Shown here: positions 1 to 12,981 of the stretch, piece by piece | How the letters are laid out: each line of letters starts with the position of its first letter | How positions within the stretch are numbered: position 1 is the first letter of the stretch | From: Dermanyssus gallinae | Taxonomy: Eukaryota; Arthropoda; Arachnida; Mesostigmata; Dermanyssidae | DNA: 64,000 nucleotides | NCBI GenBank assembly: GCA_003439945.1 | Contig: QVRM01006581.1 | Span: forward strand, 164,001 to 228,000 | Direction: 5' to 3' | The notes under the pieces: model-generated | Database searches by the model: none | What the model was told of the DNA's origin: nothing | What the model saw: the letters and a program-made list of their open reading frames with translations, nothing else | Program-made: the position numbers and the translations under genes

Positions 1-544
1 ATAATCTGACGTTCTCGATACAAAACGAAATGTACACAACATGGAAGCAAATATGATTTAAAACAATATTTAAATATTCGATTATTTAACAACAATAAAA
101 GCAGCATTGCAACTAATATTTATTATTTCATATTTAGGCTAATAAGGACAGTCTTTTGTTATTTCGGTATATTATATATTATATATACAAGTCGAAAAAT
201 AGTATTTTTATGAGTGTGCCAAACACCCAAATTTGGACCCCACAGGAGAACATAAGAACATGAAGGAATCGCAATCGCGAAAAGCTTACACAGGATATCA
301 AGGCAGTGCTGTGGAACTCCGAAAGACATGGCGTATTAACACTATTAGGCGCGGAAGTGCTAGAGCGGATATCTTATTTTTGACGGAAACTTGAATTGTG
401 AAACTTTTCTGTTTGGAGGGCTTCTATGGATATCACGCTCTAGCACATACAATGAGGGACGGGGCAGGTCAATTGGGGGGGGAGGGGTTCAGTATTTACG
501 AGAGCAGAAATAGGAGATATGAAACCGGAACGTTGCCACACAGA
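1..544. other. AT-rich sequence without recognisable gene
   Basis: No open frame with recognisable protein similarity and no clear repeat boundary is visible here. There is a G-run near 475-485. The sequence from about 545 onward is a diverged repeat described separately. Confidence 0.5.
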
Positions 545-1015
545 TATTTATGCATGAACTTAATCTCAACATGACCGCCGAAAAATCTTAAATACCCCGT
601 AACCACGCGCATTTGTCTGAATATGTTTACGTAAGGTTTACTCATTGTGAGTCGTAGGGTTATGATTTTGAGTATTGGGCGTGGATTCTGATCAAAGAAC
701 TCCAGCCTTGCGAATTCTTTTCTAAACGACTATGTGGCATCTTCTGCTCAGCTTTATATCTCTTCAGAGGAAACATAATTTTCTCACGAACACGACGATG
801 TGCTTAGTTTTTGTATAGGTAACTAGTTGTCTCGCAACAGTGCATTTTGTGTTCCTACGTCGGGCAAAAACACCATGTCACAAATTGTAGTAATTTAACT
901 CTCACTCCCAAACCAGACCTTTCTTCTTAGAGACCAGGTTCCATCGAAAAAAATATTTCTTTTAACGAGCCCTACAATTCTTATTATCGATTCAGATCTT
1001 TTCCGGACACCTTGT
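545..1015 (+). repeat. Diverged direct copy of the right half of the 1.0-1.75 kb foldback element
   Basis: This stretch aligns in the same orientation with 1270-1748. Shared landmarks in order are the TTCTAAACGAC block, the GTTGTCTCGCAACAG block, GGGCAAAAACAC, the AAAAAAATATTT tract and a terminal ACACC. Its right end reads TCCGGACACCTTGTA, a variant of the terminus of the neighbouring element. It looks like an older, truncated member of the same family. Confidence 0.65.
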
Positions 1016-1032
1016 ATGTATGTATACATACA

Positions 1033-1748
1033 GGGTGTTGCAGAATTTTTTTATAATAGAAGATACAAACTGTAGAGCTCGTTAAAGCAACTATTTTTTC
1101 CAATGGAACATGGTCTCTGCGAAGTCTTGTTTCGGAGTGAGAGCGAAATTACTACAATTTGTGACACTAGTGTTTTTGCCCTGTTCTGCATGTCCAGATT
1201 AAGTCCATGTAAAATGACGTCGGCGACGTTCACTGCCGCCGACGTGTCGCGCGACAGCCGCAGCGCGTCATTTTACATGCACTTAATCTGGACATGCCCT
1301 TCGAAAAATCGAAATTACTCCGCAACCACAGCTCGCATTGCCATAAGTTTGGTACCAAAATGATCGCATTTGCCGAATATGTTAGCTTTGAACACGTGGG
1401 TGGTCGTAGGGTCATGATTCTGAAGTATTTCGCGTAAAAGCTAATAAAGAACTTCATTTTTGACGAATTCTCTTCTAAACGACCGTGTCGCATCTCCCTT
1501 CGGAAGAAGCAGAATTTTCTCAGGAACACGACAGTGTGTTTAGTTTCTGTCCAGGGGGACTGGTTGTCTCGCAACAGCACATTTTATGCTCCTATGTCGG
1601 GCAAAAACACTAGTGTCACAAATTATAGTAATTTCGCTCTCACTCCGAAACAAGACTTCTCGGAGACCATGTTTCATTGGAAAAAAATATTTGCTTTACC
1701 GAGCTCTACAATTCCCTATTTCTATTATAAAAAATGTCTGCAACACCC
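1033..1748. mobile_element. Foldback / long-TIR DNA element
   Basis: The two ends are inverted copies of each other. The left arm is about 1033-1181 and the right arm about 1599-1748, both starting with GGGTGTTGCAGA and ending at TTTTTGCCC, with scattered mismatches and small gaps. A second inverted pair lies inside: 1191-1219 pairs with 1266-1294 with one mismatch in 29. No transposase is encoded, so it is probably non-autonomous. The transposon superfamily cannot be assigned from the termini alone. The right end abuts a (TA)n array. Confidence 0.7.

Positions 1749-1749
<1 letters not shown>

Positions 1750-1825
<76 letters not shown>
1750..1825. repeat. (TA)n microsatellite
   Basis: About 37 near-perfect TA/AT dinucleotide units start directly at the right end of the foldback element. 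Confidence 0.95.
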
Positions 1826-1828
<3 letters not shown>

Positions 1829-2334
1829 GGATGCTAATGATAACAACAATGATGGTGATAATGATAAGCCTGGCGATGATGCGTTATCCATATTGGGCGA
1901 TATACCACCCTTTAGATCGAAAGTCGGTTATGTCTGTAGCGTGATCGTTCTATGCTACATACGTGAGTTATAGAAGTCAGTCCCTCCGCGCAGGCTGTAC
2001 TCCTTGAACAGTGCGAACACCGCCAGAACCCGGAACGCCATGTGCAGGATCAACACCAACATGGCCGCCGAAAAGTAATACGTGTGGAAGATTAAGTAGC
2101 TCAATTCGAGGAAAAACGACGACGCCTCAACGAAAATCGCCTGTCCAAATATCCGACAACAACAGGTTACAACAGAGCCAGTCGATGGGCATTAGTGACG
2201 ATTTTGTGTGCTATTCTCGAACACTAAATCGGGCGGTTAATCATGCATGAACGGCATGAAACTCGTTGGCGGTTAACGCATGCGAGTCAAGGTAATACGA
2301 TTCAACCCAACCTAAACGTGTGATGTATACGAAG
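1826..2334. other. No gene seen
   Basis: Unique-looking sequence. Short open frames are present but none resembles a known protein. Confidence 0.4.
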
Positions 2335-3010
2335 GTGAGACAAAAAGTTCTCATACATGTTTATAAGACTATTTATTAATTTTTCAAAGTGTTTTTATTC
2401 CCTTTAAAATAGCTCCCGTCCACTGCAATGACATAATAGAAAATAATTTTTTTAGCAAATAAAAATCTGAAATCAGTCACGACGTGCGCGTCGGTGGGGT
2501 GTCGTGATGAATTGTCCAGCCTATAAATTGTAAGCCTTTTGCGTCCTTATTCCTTTCCTTTTACCTTGTTGTTTAAAATTCTTAAAATATTACGGTAGAA
2601 TTCCTTATTGACCGTCAAACCACGTTGCACAGAAGAAGTCGAGGGTTATTCCTCTGTAGTCGAAAAAACAGTCAGAGAACCTTAATGTTGCATCTGCTCT
2701 GTCTGATTTTCTCTGATCGACTCACTTTTTGGAAGCACAATTGGGCTTTTTCTCTATGTTGTAACCATACACACAAAATAATATCAAGACTGTTAATATT
2801 TCCAATTCCTCGGCGATCTCTCTGGTCAAAATTCGGCGATTATTGAGTACGATATCAGTTACTTTTTTAACGTTTTCTTCTGTTATTGGAGTCGAAACCC
2901 TTCCTGAACGAGAGTTATCCTTGGCCTCTTCAGGGTGGTTGCGAAATTGACGGTACCACGTACACATTATGTTTCGGGTGCTTGCCTGATGCTTGATCAC
3001 TATACGTTCG
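2335..3010 (-). pseudogene. Mariner-family transposase relic
   Basis: On the minus strand the stretch about 3000-2790 encodes a paired-type helix-turn-helix region typical of mariner transposases. It contains the motifs TWYRQF, DNSRSGRVSTPITEENV and TREIAEELEI, matching the family pattern WYRRF...DDPRSGRPS...REIAEEL. At the other end, 2430-2340 reads like the usual mariner C-terminus (CIAVDGSYFKGN). The catalytic middle (DD34D) is collapsed and full of stops, so only about half of a normal 345-residue protein remains. The family inserts at TA sites by cut and paste, and this copy cannot be active. I could not define terminal inverted repeats with confidence. Confidence 0.75.
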
Positions 3011-3089
3011 TAACATTTCAGCCATTTTAGAACCTATGATTTGGTTTACAAGACATCTCTTGATCCAGATTATTTGATCCTGCCAAAAA

Positions 3090-6000
3090 AATGCCGAACC
3101 TCGTTTACTTCATTTCTATGAACCAAATTCAATCAAATAAATAAATGATAGCTGGCGCTTCTAAACAAAAGAAACCCGAGGACCTTTATGGTTTGGTCTG
3201 GCGGTAAAGTTTAATGTACTAAAACTTGCCCTTCCGCCCTCGTATATAAATAATATAAATTGACCCCATGAGCTGATATGAGTCTAAGTGGGCAATTGGC
3301 CTTAAATCTCTGTCCCTGTAACGTCTCACAGAGAGCAAAATCAAATTAGCATTTACTTACAAAAGCGACTGTATCACAATCACTCGAAGACTGAATTGCG
3401 TAATGGAGCAGCCAAAGCAGGATGGCGCTATGGAAAAGGTAGCCGGTACCGCCGTAACTTCCAACCATCACCCTAGAACAATCGAACAACAAAATCAACA
3501 CATCGGCAACAGCAAAAATGCAACACAAAAGTGCCCAACGTTAACTGAAAATGCCATGTTATGTTATACACAAAGAAACGTGTCTGCGCTATTGTACGGG
3601 TGTGTGTAATGATCAGTAACGTATGTAAGGTTAGTAACAGCGCCTGAATGAAACAATCCTATATTTCTATGAATTCTGTAATTCTATTGTTACTAACAAG
3701 CTCTAATTATGTCATATAATTCTCCGTTCGTCACTAAATACATCGAGACAAAGCGCGGCGTGTCAAATAGGCCAGAAGCGTAAATTATATATATATATAT
3801 ATATACAAATCCAACAAATACGTAATCCGCTGGTTATGCTTCTGTATATCTAAGTATGGTATATATATATATGACGTTGACTATGATGAATTATGAATAC
3901 ATGATTAATTAATCATCTACTGCTATGACTTACCATGCTGCAAATGAGAAGTGGATCAGGAACAATGACTGCAACAAAAAAAAACAGGAACACAACTTAT
4001 TAAAACAAAAATCGGTCACAAGTGGTCAAACGTCGCCAGTAGCAAGTGCGATTGTGTATATATATTTTTTTTGTTAACAATTTTTTTATATGTATTTATC
4101 ATACCATGGCCAGATTGTTTGTAGGAGCACTAACTTGTGTAGAATAGCACTGGGGCGTCTTTTTTAGGTTATTTGTTTTTCTAACTTTATTACCTACAAT
4201 GTATACATATTTTCCATGACAGCCGTCGGTATATGTTGTCGGTTTTAGTGTCAACCTGATTAGACAAAGTCATAACTTTTTGGCTTATCAAATACTCTGA
4301 AATTAAAAGCCTTTGAGGTAGAGAGTATGATCAGTGCTGAAGTGGGCCGAGCTAAGGGGAGTGAAAACAGTGTCCGTCCCTGGCCAAGGCATTAAGTTTT
4401 GGTGATGCAGGCTAGTGAACTGACATAGATAATAGAGAGCCATGGGTAAGCACCCCATTAAACTAAACCATTATATTTATTGGGTACTTATATAACAATT
4501 GTAATAATACACTTGATAGTGTAAATGCACTACAGACAAGAGTGCTTGTAAACAATGTATAAAAAAATGCCGTAGTAATATTAGAGTAATATACGAGGGC
4601 ATTAGCACGCTCTGTAGCATACTACAGAGTATATATGCAGACATGGGCGGTGGCCTTTTCTGCAAAATACCCCAAAATGTTACAATTGTTAAAAGAATGT
4701 TAATTATAGAAAATTTAAGCTCAATAATGAATTATTAAAATGAATTATTTTGGCGTTAGAACTAGCACATTTTATTTATTTAGTTCGTATTTGTCTTATC
4801 GGCATACAGTTGTGAGGTGCGAACGTGTTGCGTCGATTCAAGCAAGCGAATAAATTTGCTGTCCGAAGAAGACTCATTAAAAATATAAATGTGTTACTAA
4901 GCAACTCTGTTATACTCAATGTACATACTCGGATGCCTTGCTGTAAGATTACCAATCCACCAACCAATGCATTGCAACCAAATACCCCAACGTCGTGTAG
5001 ATGATACGTCAAACCAAAGTCAAGATCTTTTCAAATATTTTGGGAGAGCAGCAAGACCTACAAGAAAACAATGAGCTTAGCCCCACTCACAGCTAGATAT
5101 AACATAGGTAAAGAAGCAGGTGAGTACATTAATATAAAACGAACATGTGAGACTTACAAGTTCATTATTGGCATACTAGAATGAATAAAAGTTCAGCCGC
5201 CCGAGTCGAATGTCAAAAGAAAATTGTAGTGCCGCGCCACAGGCCTCAACCGATTCTTCACGTCTACCAACAAATTGCTAATTGATGAAACGACTTCAGC
5301 ATTTAACAATTGGCCTGTAAACGTATGCTAATGGACCACTAGAAAACTGAGTAACATTAAACACAGTAAAACTGAACACATTGAATATTGTGTATGCACA
5401 TGCACTATGTCAAACTGAGTTCCCTGGCGGTAACCAGAGGCCAGGAATGCAGCAGAAGTATTTACAGGCAAGAACGCTGTTGGCTCTAGACGGTTGCTAC
5501 TGACAAAATTGCACCAACGGTTACACTATGACCTCTCCTTTAGCATTGAGCGATTGTCAAAGTGCTTTAAGTAATGCCTCCCGTTTGGCGATGCGACAAA
5601 CGCCAATGCTTTCAATTTGCAAGCAATTTGTCACCGTCCGCAGGAGCCGGCCAGCATTCATTCACTTTCACGGCCGTGAAGCGAGTATACGTGATGTAGA
5701 GATACAATTGGTTCGCTTCGGTGAACATGGGGTACATGAGAATTTATACGAGATTACTGAGGACTCGGCCCTGCTAACTCTGTGCCGAGCCGGATTTTAA
5801 TGCAACGGCGGCTACTTGAAGAAAGACCAACTGGTTGGAACCCTAGACTTAGGAAATACACTCAACGTTCGCACTTTCATTGAATTAAGACACCCTTATA
5901 GCGCTGGGAGAAAAAAGCTGTACTTTTGCACTGAGTCTAATATCAACTAGGTAACAAACGACCATAACTATGTTACAATACATATCTACGCAATATTTGA

Positions 6001-7435
6001 CTCATCTTTAAAATGTGACGCCATATCTAACAATCTTTAAACTTATCGCATTTTGAGCGGGCGGGTGTTCAAATGTATATACCTATGTCTACGCATAAGT
6101 ATATACACCTGTCAGGCTTTTGTTGTTTTCGATCGGTTTCCTAATCGTTTGGGTTACCTGTCCGATTCACAAGTTGTTGGTTGCTAATAAGACTCTTTTG
6201 TAGAGAGCTATAATCAGCAAAATATCGGCATTTGAGAAAGCTAGACCTCCCAAAGAAATAAAAGGGAAACGGTACAGAGGGACCCCGCCTTCTGTCGTAC
6301 TCGATTGTTGCTAGCACTTCCCGCCCCCCTCATTGGCGTCCTAATGATAATGGACCACCGAGAGCCATTCACAACGACCCCAATTCGCTATGTTTGAAGA
6401 GGCCATGACGATCGCTATCAAAAGATAACGATAGGGATATAGCAACAACAACAGCTATCAGTATTGGCAGCAACAGCAACGACAACCAAAGCAGTAACGA
6501 CAGTAGGAAAGGTAACAACAACTCGGGCGATAAAAGGCCCTTCGCAGACGGGCCGAGGTGAAGATATATCAAGGTCACCTTCTGCGAAGAAGAAGCGTGC
6601 CTTGAAATCAAATAGCTGATTTGACTTTCTAGCGCTTTTTTGGCGGCGAGTTAATATTCGACCAAATATTGTAGCATTGCGTAACACTTAACAAGAAATA
6701 CCCTCTTTTTTTGGCTTCCACTTATTTCAGCCTGTTTTTTACTTATTTTAATTCTAGTTCACCTCAACTCGCCGCTAGCTAATATAATTAGGCGATTTAT
6801 ATTTCAAATCTATCTTTACTGAGGCTAATTAACGTAACTTTACTTAAAAAATTAAGTTTAATCAGTTGAACTTGTGACCCCCCCCCTTAGGCTTAACAAG
6901 TCAAATTTATTATTATTATTTGCTTAGACATAACAGGTAAAAAAATGTCTCTTTATGAACGCATACACCTGATCAAATAAATTAAAAATGCCCAATAACT
7001 ATCATCCCCATCTATCGGCATTTGCTGGCAAAACTTTGTTCGTAGCTATGCACCCAGGGGTTATTAAATATTTACAATACTACTGTAAAATAACTGAGGT
7101 AGAGGCTATAATCGGAGGACAATGAGAAGCGGAGAGCATGTACTTCGCTTGTATGCGAGAAGGCTTGAGCATAACTTTTATTTTGCACTGACTCAACTGA
7201 CGCTACATATAGCTAAATTGGCTACTCGAAGACACCGCAGTTCAACATGTCTAAGCGAAAGAAATACAAAACAGGCAAATATATATGTATGTTTATACAG
7301 GAAAAAAGAAGCCCATCCCTAATTACCATCTTACAGACAGATCACCTAACAAGAACACCGCACTGCAGATACATCGACAAGCAGCAGTTCTTTAGTTGAT
7401 ATTAAAGATTTGAAATAACTAAAAACTATTTGAAA

Positions 7436-7440
<5 letters not shown>
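3090..7440. other. Long stretch without recognisable genes
   Basis: AT-rich DNA with short (TA)n runs near 3787-3805 and 3859-3870. Short open frames near 4776-5012 (minus), 5528-5800 (plus) and 6369-6690 (minus) have no motif I recognise and no convincing splice context. I see no RNA gene and no element with definable ends. Confidence 0.45.

Positions 7441-7528
<88 letters not shown>
7441..7528. repeat. (TA)n microsatellite
   Basis: A long, nearly pure TA array with a single phase slip near 7495. Confidence 0.95.
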
Positions 7529-7531
<3 letters not shown>

Positions 7532-7734
7532 AGGGCGGGTCCGCAAATTCTAGCACTTTGAATTTAAAACACTGAACCAAAACTATTAATAATTGTTTTG
7601 CTCAGAAGTGCCAAATCTTATGGATCAATTGGAACAATTTTTGCCGACATTTTATGCGTTGGAAAAATGGCGGCGAAATTTGTTTTCAAAATGTTGAATT
7701 GCAATAAATGAACGTCCGTCGGAAAACGTCAGAA

Positions 7735-7925
7735 TCAAGCATTCAGGCGAATGCAGAAGTTCCTGGATTGCTTCAATAAGCGATTACTGGAGGGTATATG
7801 GTTACGATATCTTCGATTGACTTTCTCAATCAATGAAGCCTGGACTCTAACCACACAACTCCTCCTGGGTTCTCCATCACGAGAACGCACCGCGTGCACA
7901 TCATTATAAATTTTAGATACATGAA
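7735..7925 (-). pseudogene. Possible Tc1/mariner-type HTH remnant
   Basis: The minus-strand frame holds VSKIYNDVHAVRSRDGEPRR followed by LIEKVNRRYRNHIPSSNRLL. The spacing resembles the N-terminal DNA-binding region of Tc1/mariner transposases, where a GRPR-type linker is followed by a second helix set. The rest of the frame is unlike a transposase and the match is weak, so it could be chance. Confidence 0.25.
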
Positions 7926-8009
7926 AAACTAAATTTCCATATTTCCACAACTTCCCTATCCGCCAGATCTGATACCGTGCAACGTTTCCTGTTGCACGGA
8001 TAAAAAATT

Positions 8010-8155
8010 GAGACAGCGTTGCAAGATTAGAGAAAATAAAAAGGACAGGATAAGTGCAGATGAGACAACGTTTCAAGATTATAGAAGAAATAAAAGGTGA
8101 TTGAGACCACGTTTCAAGATTATAGAAGAAATAAAAAGGACAGAATAAGTGAAGT
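8010..8155. repeat. Three imperfect tandem units of about 40-52 bp
   Basis: Units start at 8010, 8062 and 8103. Each contains GAGACNACGTTTCAAGATTA followed by AGAAATAAAA; the first and third also end in GGACAGNATAAGTG. Confidence 0.75.
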
Positions 8156-8522
8156 GCAAGTGCTATAATATTTTGAAGAGAACAAACACACTGGAGCTCT
8201 GGACTCTGTTTCATCCTGTTTATACGGCCGCATACTCTTCATGAGCAGCTCCTTGTAGGATGCTCTATGCTGTTAATGACCCCCCCCCCTGCGCTTAGTA
8301 ATTATCTGGGGAAGTGTTGGAGCCTTTGCTTCTCACAGGAGTTTTTTTTAACACTTCCGACGTTCAACTCTGAAAATTAGCTTATCTTCAAACTGTCTGT
8401 AGCTGGCTTAGCGCACGTTCTTAAAAATAACAATTGGTGTCAAGAAAACCAACTGACAGTTAACATCGCTTAAATAAGTACTACGATTTAGTCTATCAGT
8501 ACCTTAAGATTGAGAGACCTCT

Positions 8523-8548
8523 GTTTGTTATATGTTGAATAGACTGTG

Positions 8549-8602
<54 letters not shown>

Positions 8603-8684
8603 CAGATCTTCAACCGATATGGTGACGGGCCGCCCAATCTGTTTGTTTCCTGTTTGTTGTATGTTGAATAGACTGTGATATATG

Positions 8685-8730
<46 letters not shown>

Positions 8731-8779
8731 CATATACATATATATACATATACTATATATACATATATATATACTATAC

Positions 8780-8871
<92 letters not shown>

Positions 8872-8872
8872 T

Positions 8873-8902
<30 letters not shown>
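8523..8902. repeat. Duplicated flank plus compound (TA)n/(TATG)n arrays
   Basis: The flank GTTGAATAGACTGTGAT occurs at about 8532 and again at about 8661, each time followed directly by a TA array. This points to a local duplication of a unit containing the microsatellite. The second array (about 8680-8902) is a 220-bp mosaic of TA with TACA/TATG interruptions. Confidence 0.85.
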
Positions 8903-8903
<1 letters not shown>

Positions 8904-10639
8904 GCTGCACAAACCGCAGAAACGGCAACGGACCACCGTGCCTAGAAATGCGCTCAATATGCACAACAATCGGCTGTACGACACACTCGACAAAGAAGAC
9001 AGCAACCACAGCAGGCAACCAAAAGAATGTAAACATTGAAGCACGATCATGAGAACTTAACAGTCGTGCGGTATGATTGTCGGTGACTGATGTTAGAGCG
9101 CAGCGCAGAATCTGTCTGGCGGCCCCTTGTCATTCTTTGTAGAGTCGCCGGCTACTTACTAATCGATATGCCCAGATTATGTTCCGTCAATTCTCATATT
9201 CGTTTCATTGTCGCGTAGCACAACTTCGTCCGTCGAGCGTACTTGACACTAAAATTACATATGGTGATTTTTCGACGGAGTGAAATGGTAGATATAGGTC
9301 GGCCAGATTTTACCACAAGGGTTGCTGGCGCTGCTGGAATCGCAGGTTCGAGCCTACGCAACCGATACCCTTTCGATGTAAACTTGCTTACGATTTGCAG
9401 ACGTTTTGCATTAAAGTTATGACAAATAGCTACAAACAAATACGGCGGTTGCAGTTGTGATATTAAGTAGCATCGGTGAAGTAAGACCACTTATTATTCG
9501 CAGGGTGGGTTTCGGCTCTACGATTGTAGACTCTAGTGTCGTCTTGAAACTAACGACGTGATGTTTTGCGCGACAAATGCGCGATTATCATGCGTTACTT
9601 CGTGACAAAGTTAATTTTTCAACAATAATGGTGATGATGATCATGGTAAATTTTGCCCACGAAAGGAGAATAGTCCACCGATAAACACATGTCGACCAGA
9701 CCACATGCCAGGTCGTAAAACCGATTAAGGGTGTTATAGTTCGATACGTTTTTATCACCCGTAAGCTCGAAACTCTGAGCATCGCTTTTCTATGGCCAAG
9801 ATGTACTCGACTCGCACTTCGTTGGCAAAGTGCTATTAGTAGAAGAAATATCTGCTCGAACATACACATACATAGCGGATCCTCAGATTTCAGTGGTGGT
9901 TTTTATCATGCAAACACAAAAATTGCGGCTTCATATACTTGCTTTAGCCCTACTTGACCCTTTAGACGTTAAGGTAGACTGAACAAAAGCGTATCTAGGT
10001 CTAGTCATCGTAGAACCCCACGCATATAACTAAGCTAGCAGCTCGGGTTTAAAACCCAATTTGCGCAGGAAAATCCGTAATTTGTCCCTTATTCGATCAT
10101 ATATTTGATTCAATCAATACAAATCAAATGTTATTTCTTTGGCAAAGTGTAAGTTTTTTGCATTTTATTTTATGCATAGATATATAATACATATGCATCC
10201 CTAGCAACCTGCGTGACTAGCGTGGGACTTACAAACCCTCTAAACTCCGCTTCCTCCCCGCCTCGGGCTCGGTGTTACTTTGGAATTGCTTCGAAGTTGT
10301 AGGAGAGGCGTGTCTGCCAGTCTTTTTCACTCAGCTCTGTTCCTATAATTCCCCATGTTTGCCTGCGGTTGGATAAGAGGATTTTCTAAGCTGTCCTCTA
10401 AGCGCCATTTCTCTCTAAGCTCTTTCTAAGCTGTCTAAAAGCCATTTTCTAAACTGTCCTATAAGAGTGCGTCGGGACCATGGGACCAACCGGGCCGCCA
10501 TCCCCCCTCCCACAGCTCCTCGTCCCGACCACTCCTCAGAGAAACCATTTCCTCGGCTATCTTGAGTGTTAAAACGGCGTCGAACAAGTTTGTCGCCACT
10601 CTCCATGATATATATATATATACTTGACAGGTCAAACAT
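8903..10639. other. No gene seen; low-copy sequence
   Basis: Open frames at 9194-9490 and 9588-9869 (both minus) have no recognised motif. A lone B-box-like GGTTCGAGCCT lies near 9344 without a matching A box. The stretch 10381-10468 repeats TTTCTAAGCTGTC-type words several times, like a degenerate short tandem repeat. Confidence 0.4.
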
Positions 10640-11045
10640 ACACAGGTAGTATGGTGGTTATGACCTGACCTTGGCGTTTCTAGGAATCCTAAACCCGTCA
10701 GAACGACGCCATCCTGTCCGACCTAACACGAAAAGTAGTCTCAGCTTTTAACTTCAGGCTTCGTCTTCCCAGGCCGTTTGAACGCATCATTAGTCTTCAC
10801 TAGTGGTGCCGCTCTCCTCACTAAGGCCCGGTCATCGGACAAAATCCTAGTCGCCCAGTAGGGCCTTCCGTGTTACAATCCAAAAGTACGTGCTCCACCG
10901 TTTTCAGTTAGATACCATACGACGTACATTGCATACAGATCATCGGGTCTATAGGCCTTTTCCGGTGTCTGGTCGGTAGGCAACATCCGTCCTTGGGCCA
11001 GAGCCAGCAGTAAAATCCCGCGATCATTGCACGATGTCGCATGAT
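10640..11045 (-). pseudogene. LINE ORF2 3' relic with C-terminal zinc-knuckle
   Basis: On the minus strand around 10960-10880 the translation reads CMQCTSYGI, stop, LKTVEHVLLDC. That is the CxxC...VEHxLLxC zinc-binding motif found at the C-terminus of non-LTR retrotransposon ORF2 proteins. Frames change upstream and downstream. Only this tail can be recognised, so the clade is uncertain. Confidence 0.5.
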
Positions 11046-11239
11046 TGTAAATGCACTTGTTTTTCTGTGTTCCGTACTGTGTGATCTGTGAGGTTTCTTC
11101 TACTCCTGCTGTTGGTGCCGAAAATTTTGAACTCTTTAAAGAAAGGCTCCGAGCTGAAAGCCATCGCTCGGAATTCTGTCTACTTTATCAACACTGCCGC
11201 GATTTATATGCAGGCATAATTACTAGCTAAAAAACTAGT

Positions 11240-11319
11240 TTTAAATACGCAGACACGCTCATTGTTTCATTGAGCTCACATATATATATATATAAATACG
11301 CTCATTGGTTCATTGAGCT

Positions 11320-11366
<47 letters not shown>
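11240..11366. repeat. Short tandem duplication containing (TA)n arrays
   Basis: The sequence ACGCTCATTG(T/G)TTCATTG followed by AGCTCACATATAT occurs twice (about 11256 and 11296). The second copy carries a much longer TA run (11322-11365). Confidence 0.85.
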
Positions 11367-11367
<1 letters not shown>

Positions 11368-11834
11368 AACTTTAAGGTATCTAAACAGTATCCTTCTTTA
11401 GAGTATGCAGATTTATCCTGGGGAGATTCCTCAATCGAGTGTTAACGAACTTGAGAATAACGATGTTTGACTTCATTCATTTGATTGGGTTTTTTCATCA
11501 CCACCATTTTGCAAAGGGTGAAGGATTTATAGCAAAAGTGTAACTATATGCAGGTTAGAAATACCACAATGGTTAAAACAAAATGTGAACTGCAAAAATT
11601 AAATTGAGCCGTGTACTAGCTAGAAAGGCCAACATGCCGACAGTTTAATGATAGCCATGACGGCAGCCACAGGCGGGTTTCAATCGGTCACCATATGTGT
11701 CATATAACCATACAGCGTTACTGGGATGAGGTTACGAAGCAATAACAATAAAATGCTTTTTCAACAGCAAACGTTCGATAACACCTCACTACACACTAAC
11801 TAATGTTTTTCCTGTCTCCTAAATTTTTTACCTC

Positions 11835-11998
11835 TTATTTACAATAATCCTGAATGATTTCCTTGCATTGTGTATGTATTGTACTGTGCTGCGCATGCGT
11901 GGCCACGATTTCTGGACCCAAGTACAGTCTGATCTGGCCATACAGGCGACTCACAAAAGCGTGATAGAATAGTCCGATATCATCTACACTTTGAACGG
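11835..11998 (-). CDS. Possible terminal coding exon of an unidentified gene
   Basis: On the minus strand a good acceptor (ATTGCTTAGCAG) precedes an open frame of 53 codons ending in TAA at 11837-11835. The frame begins with two bases that complete a split codon. The encoded tail includes VDDIGLFYHAFVSRLYGQI and QCKEIIQDYCK and looks like ordinary globular protein, free of low complexity. I do not recognise the family. No polyadenylation signal is obvious just downstream. It could be the last exon of the gene whose possible first exon lies at 14824-14952, since both are on the minus strand. The phases do not join directly, so at least one intermediate exon of length 3n+1 would be needed, and I did not find it. 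Confidence 0.35.
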
Positions 11999-12458
11999 CT
12001 GCTAAGCAATAGCCGGCCATAGTGCTAAATCAAACTTTGCATAACCAAACGCAGCAAACACTACGAAAACATTACATGCGTCTGCGCTTCAAAGTTGTAC
12101 GCGCCTGCACGAAAGTAGGGGGAATCGAGAGAAAGGGAAAGAAGTACCACTTATTTAGATAAGATACGATTCATGGTATGTTAGGGGGGCCTTCCAGCTA
12201 ATCCACTTGGCACATATCCGAGTGTAGTAGTTTGAGGAGCGCTTCATCAAACATAATTGCTCAACGCTTATCAATAAAACGTCATCTTGCCTGCTTTTGT
12301 TTGTGTCGCTTCACCATCATCGATTGTTTGGGACAGCGATTGACAAAAACCGTATGAAAAATTCACCTAGGTAAATCATGAAACAACCACAACTCACATT
12401 TATTCAGTACCGTTTTTCCATGACCGTGGTTAATATCGGTGAGGGGCTGCCATGACTG

Positions 12459-12460
<2 letters not shown>

Positions 12461-12502
<42 letters not shown>

Positions 12503-12516
12503 AGACAGAGAGAGAG
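12461..12516. repeat. (TA)n followed by (GA)n
   Basis: A TA array of about 19 units runs into a short AGAGAGAGAG tract. Confidence 0.9.
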
Positions 12517-12807
12517 AGAAGATAATTTGCTTTGCACAACCAAATCAATTCAGCTTTTTTTTAACTCTTGCGCAAAAGCATTATATGGCTACGTCCCCAC
12601 CCTACTTTAGAAAGAAGCCGAGAATTTCTTATCTGTCTCGTCGACGGAAAGCTGCACGCAAGTGCAGACACTATTCCCATGAGCGCCTGATAGTTAGGTA
12701 ATTTTGCATGGACTGAATTTCAGTGCAGCTGCTATTCGGCGATGATTATGGGTGAGACAGGTCACAAGCACAGATTAATACTACTAGTAAAGTGAAGTTT
12801 TCGGGCT

Positions 12808-12981
12808 GACCCTTAGCCAAGATTTAACGTCCACGGAACTGTTTTTCATATTGCTTCATAGACGGACATGCCCCATAAATACAAATCGGTTCAACGGTGG
12901 GGCTACCCGAACCTGCGCACCTATCTAGTGTCTCCTCCGGTTGCTAGGCGCAGACTTAAGCAACACGCCACCGGGCTCGAC
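12808..12981 (-). mobile_element. tRNA-derived SINE, family 2, copy a
   Basis: The minus-strand sequence carries the family head CTGCGCCTAGCAACCGG, a decayed B box near 12910-12920, the middle TTGTATTTATGGGGC and the tail AAATCTTGGCTAAGGGTCAG. It aligns end to end with the TSD-bounded copies at 33082-33256 and 59626-59790. Flanks (about 12769 and 12986) share a diverged ACAGAT...ACTACTA word that may be an old TSD. Confidence 0.8.

Noticed and set aside
1734..8849. Frames consisting of alternating Ile-Tyr residues
   Set aside because: These are translations of (TA)n microsatellites (ATATAT gives IYIY) and occur in all TA arrays in the window.
9344..9354. B-box GGTTCGAGCCT, possible tRNA or SINE
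   Set aside because: No A box at the right distance, no cloverleaf and no second copy of the surroundings.
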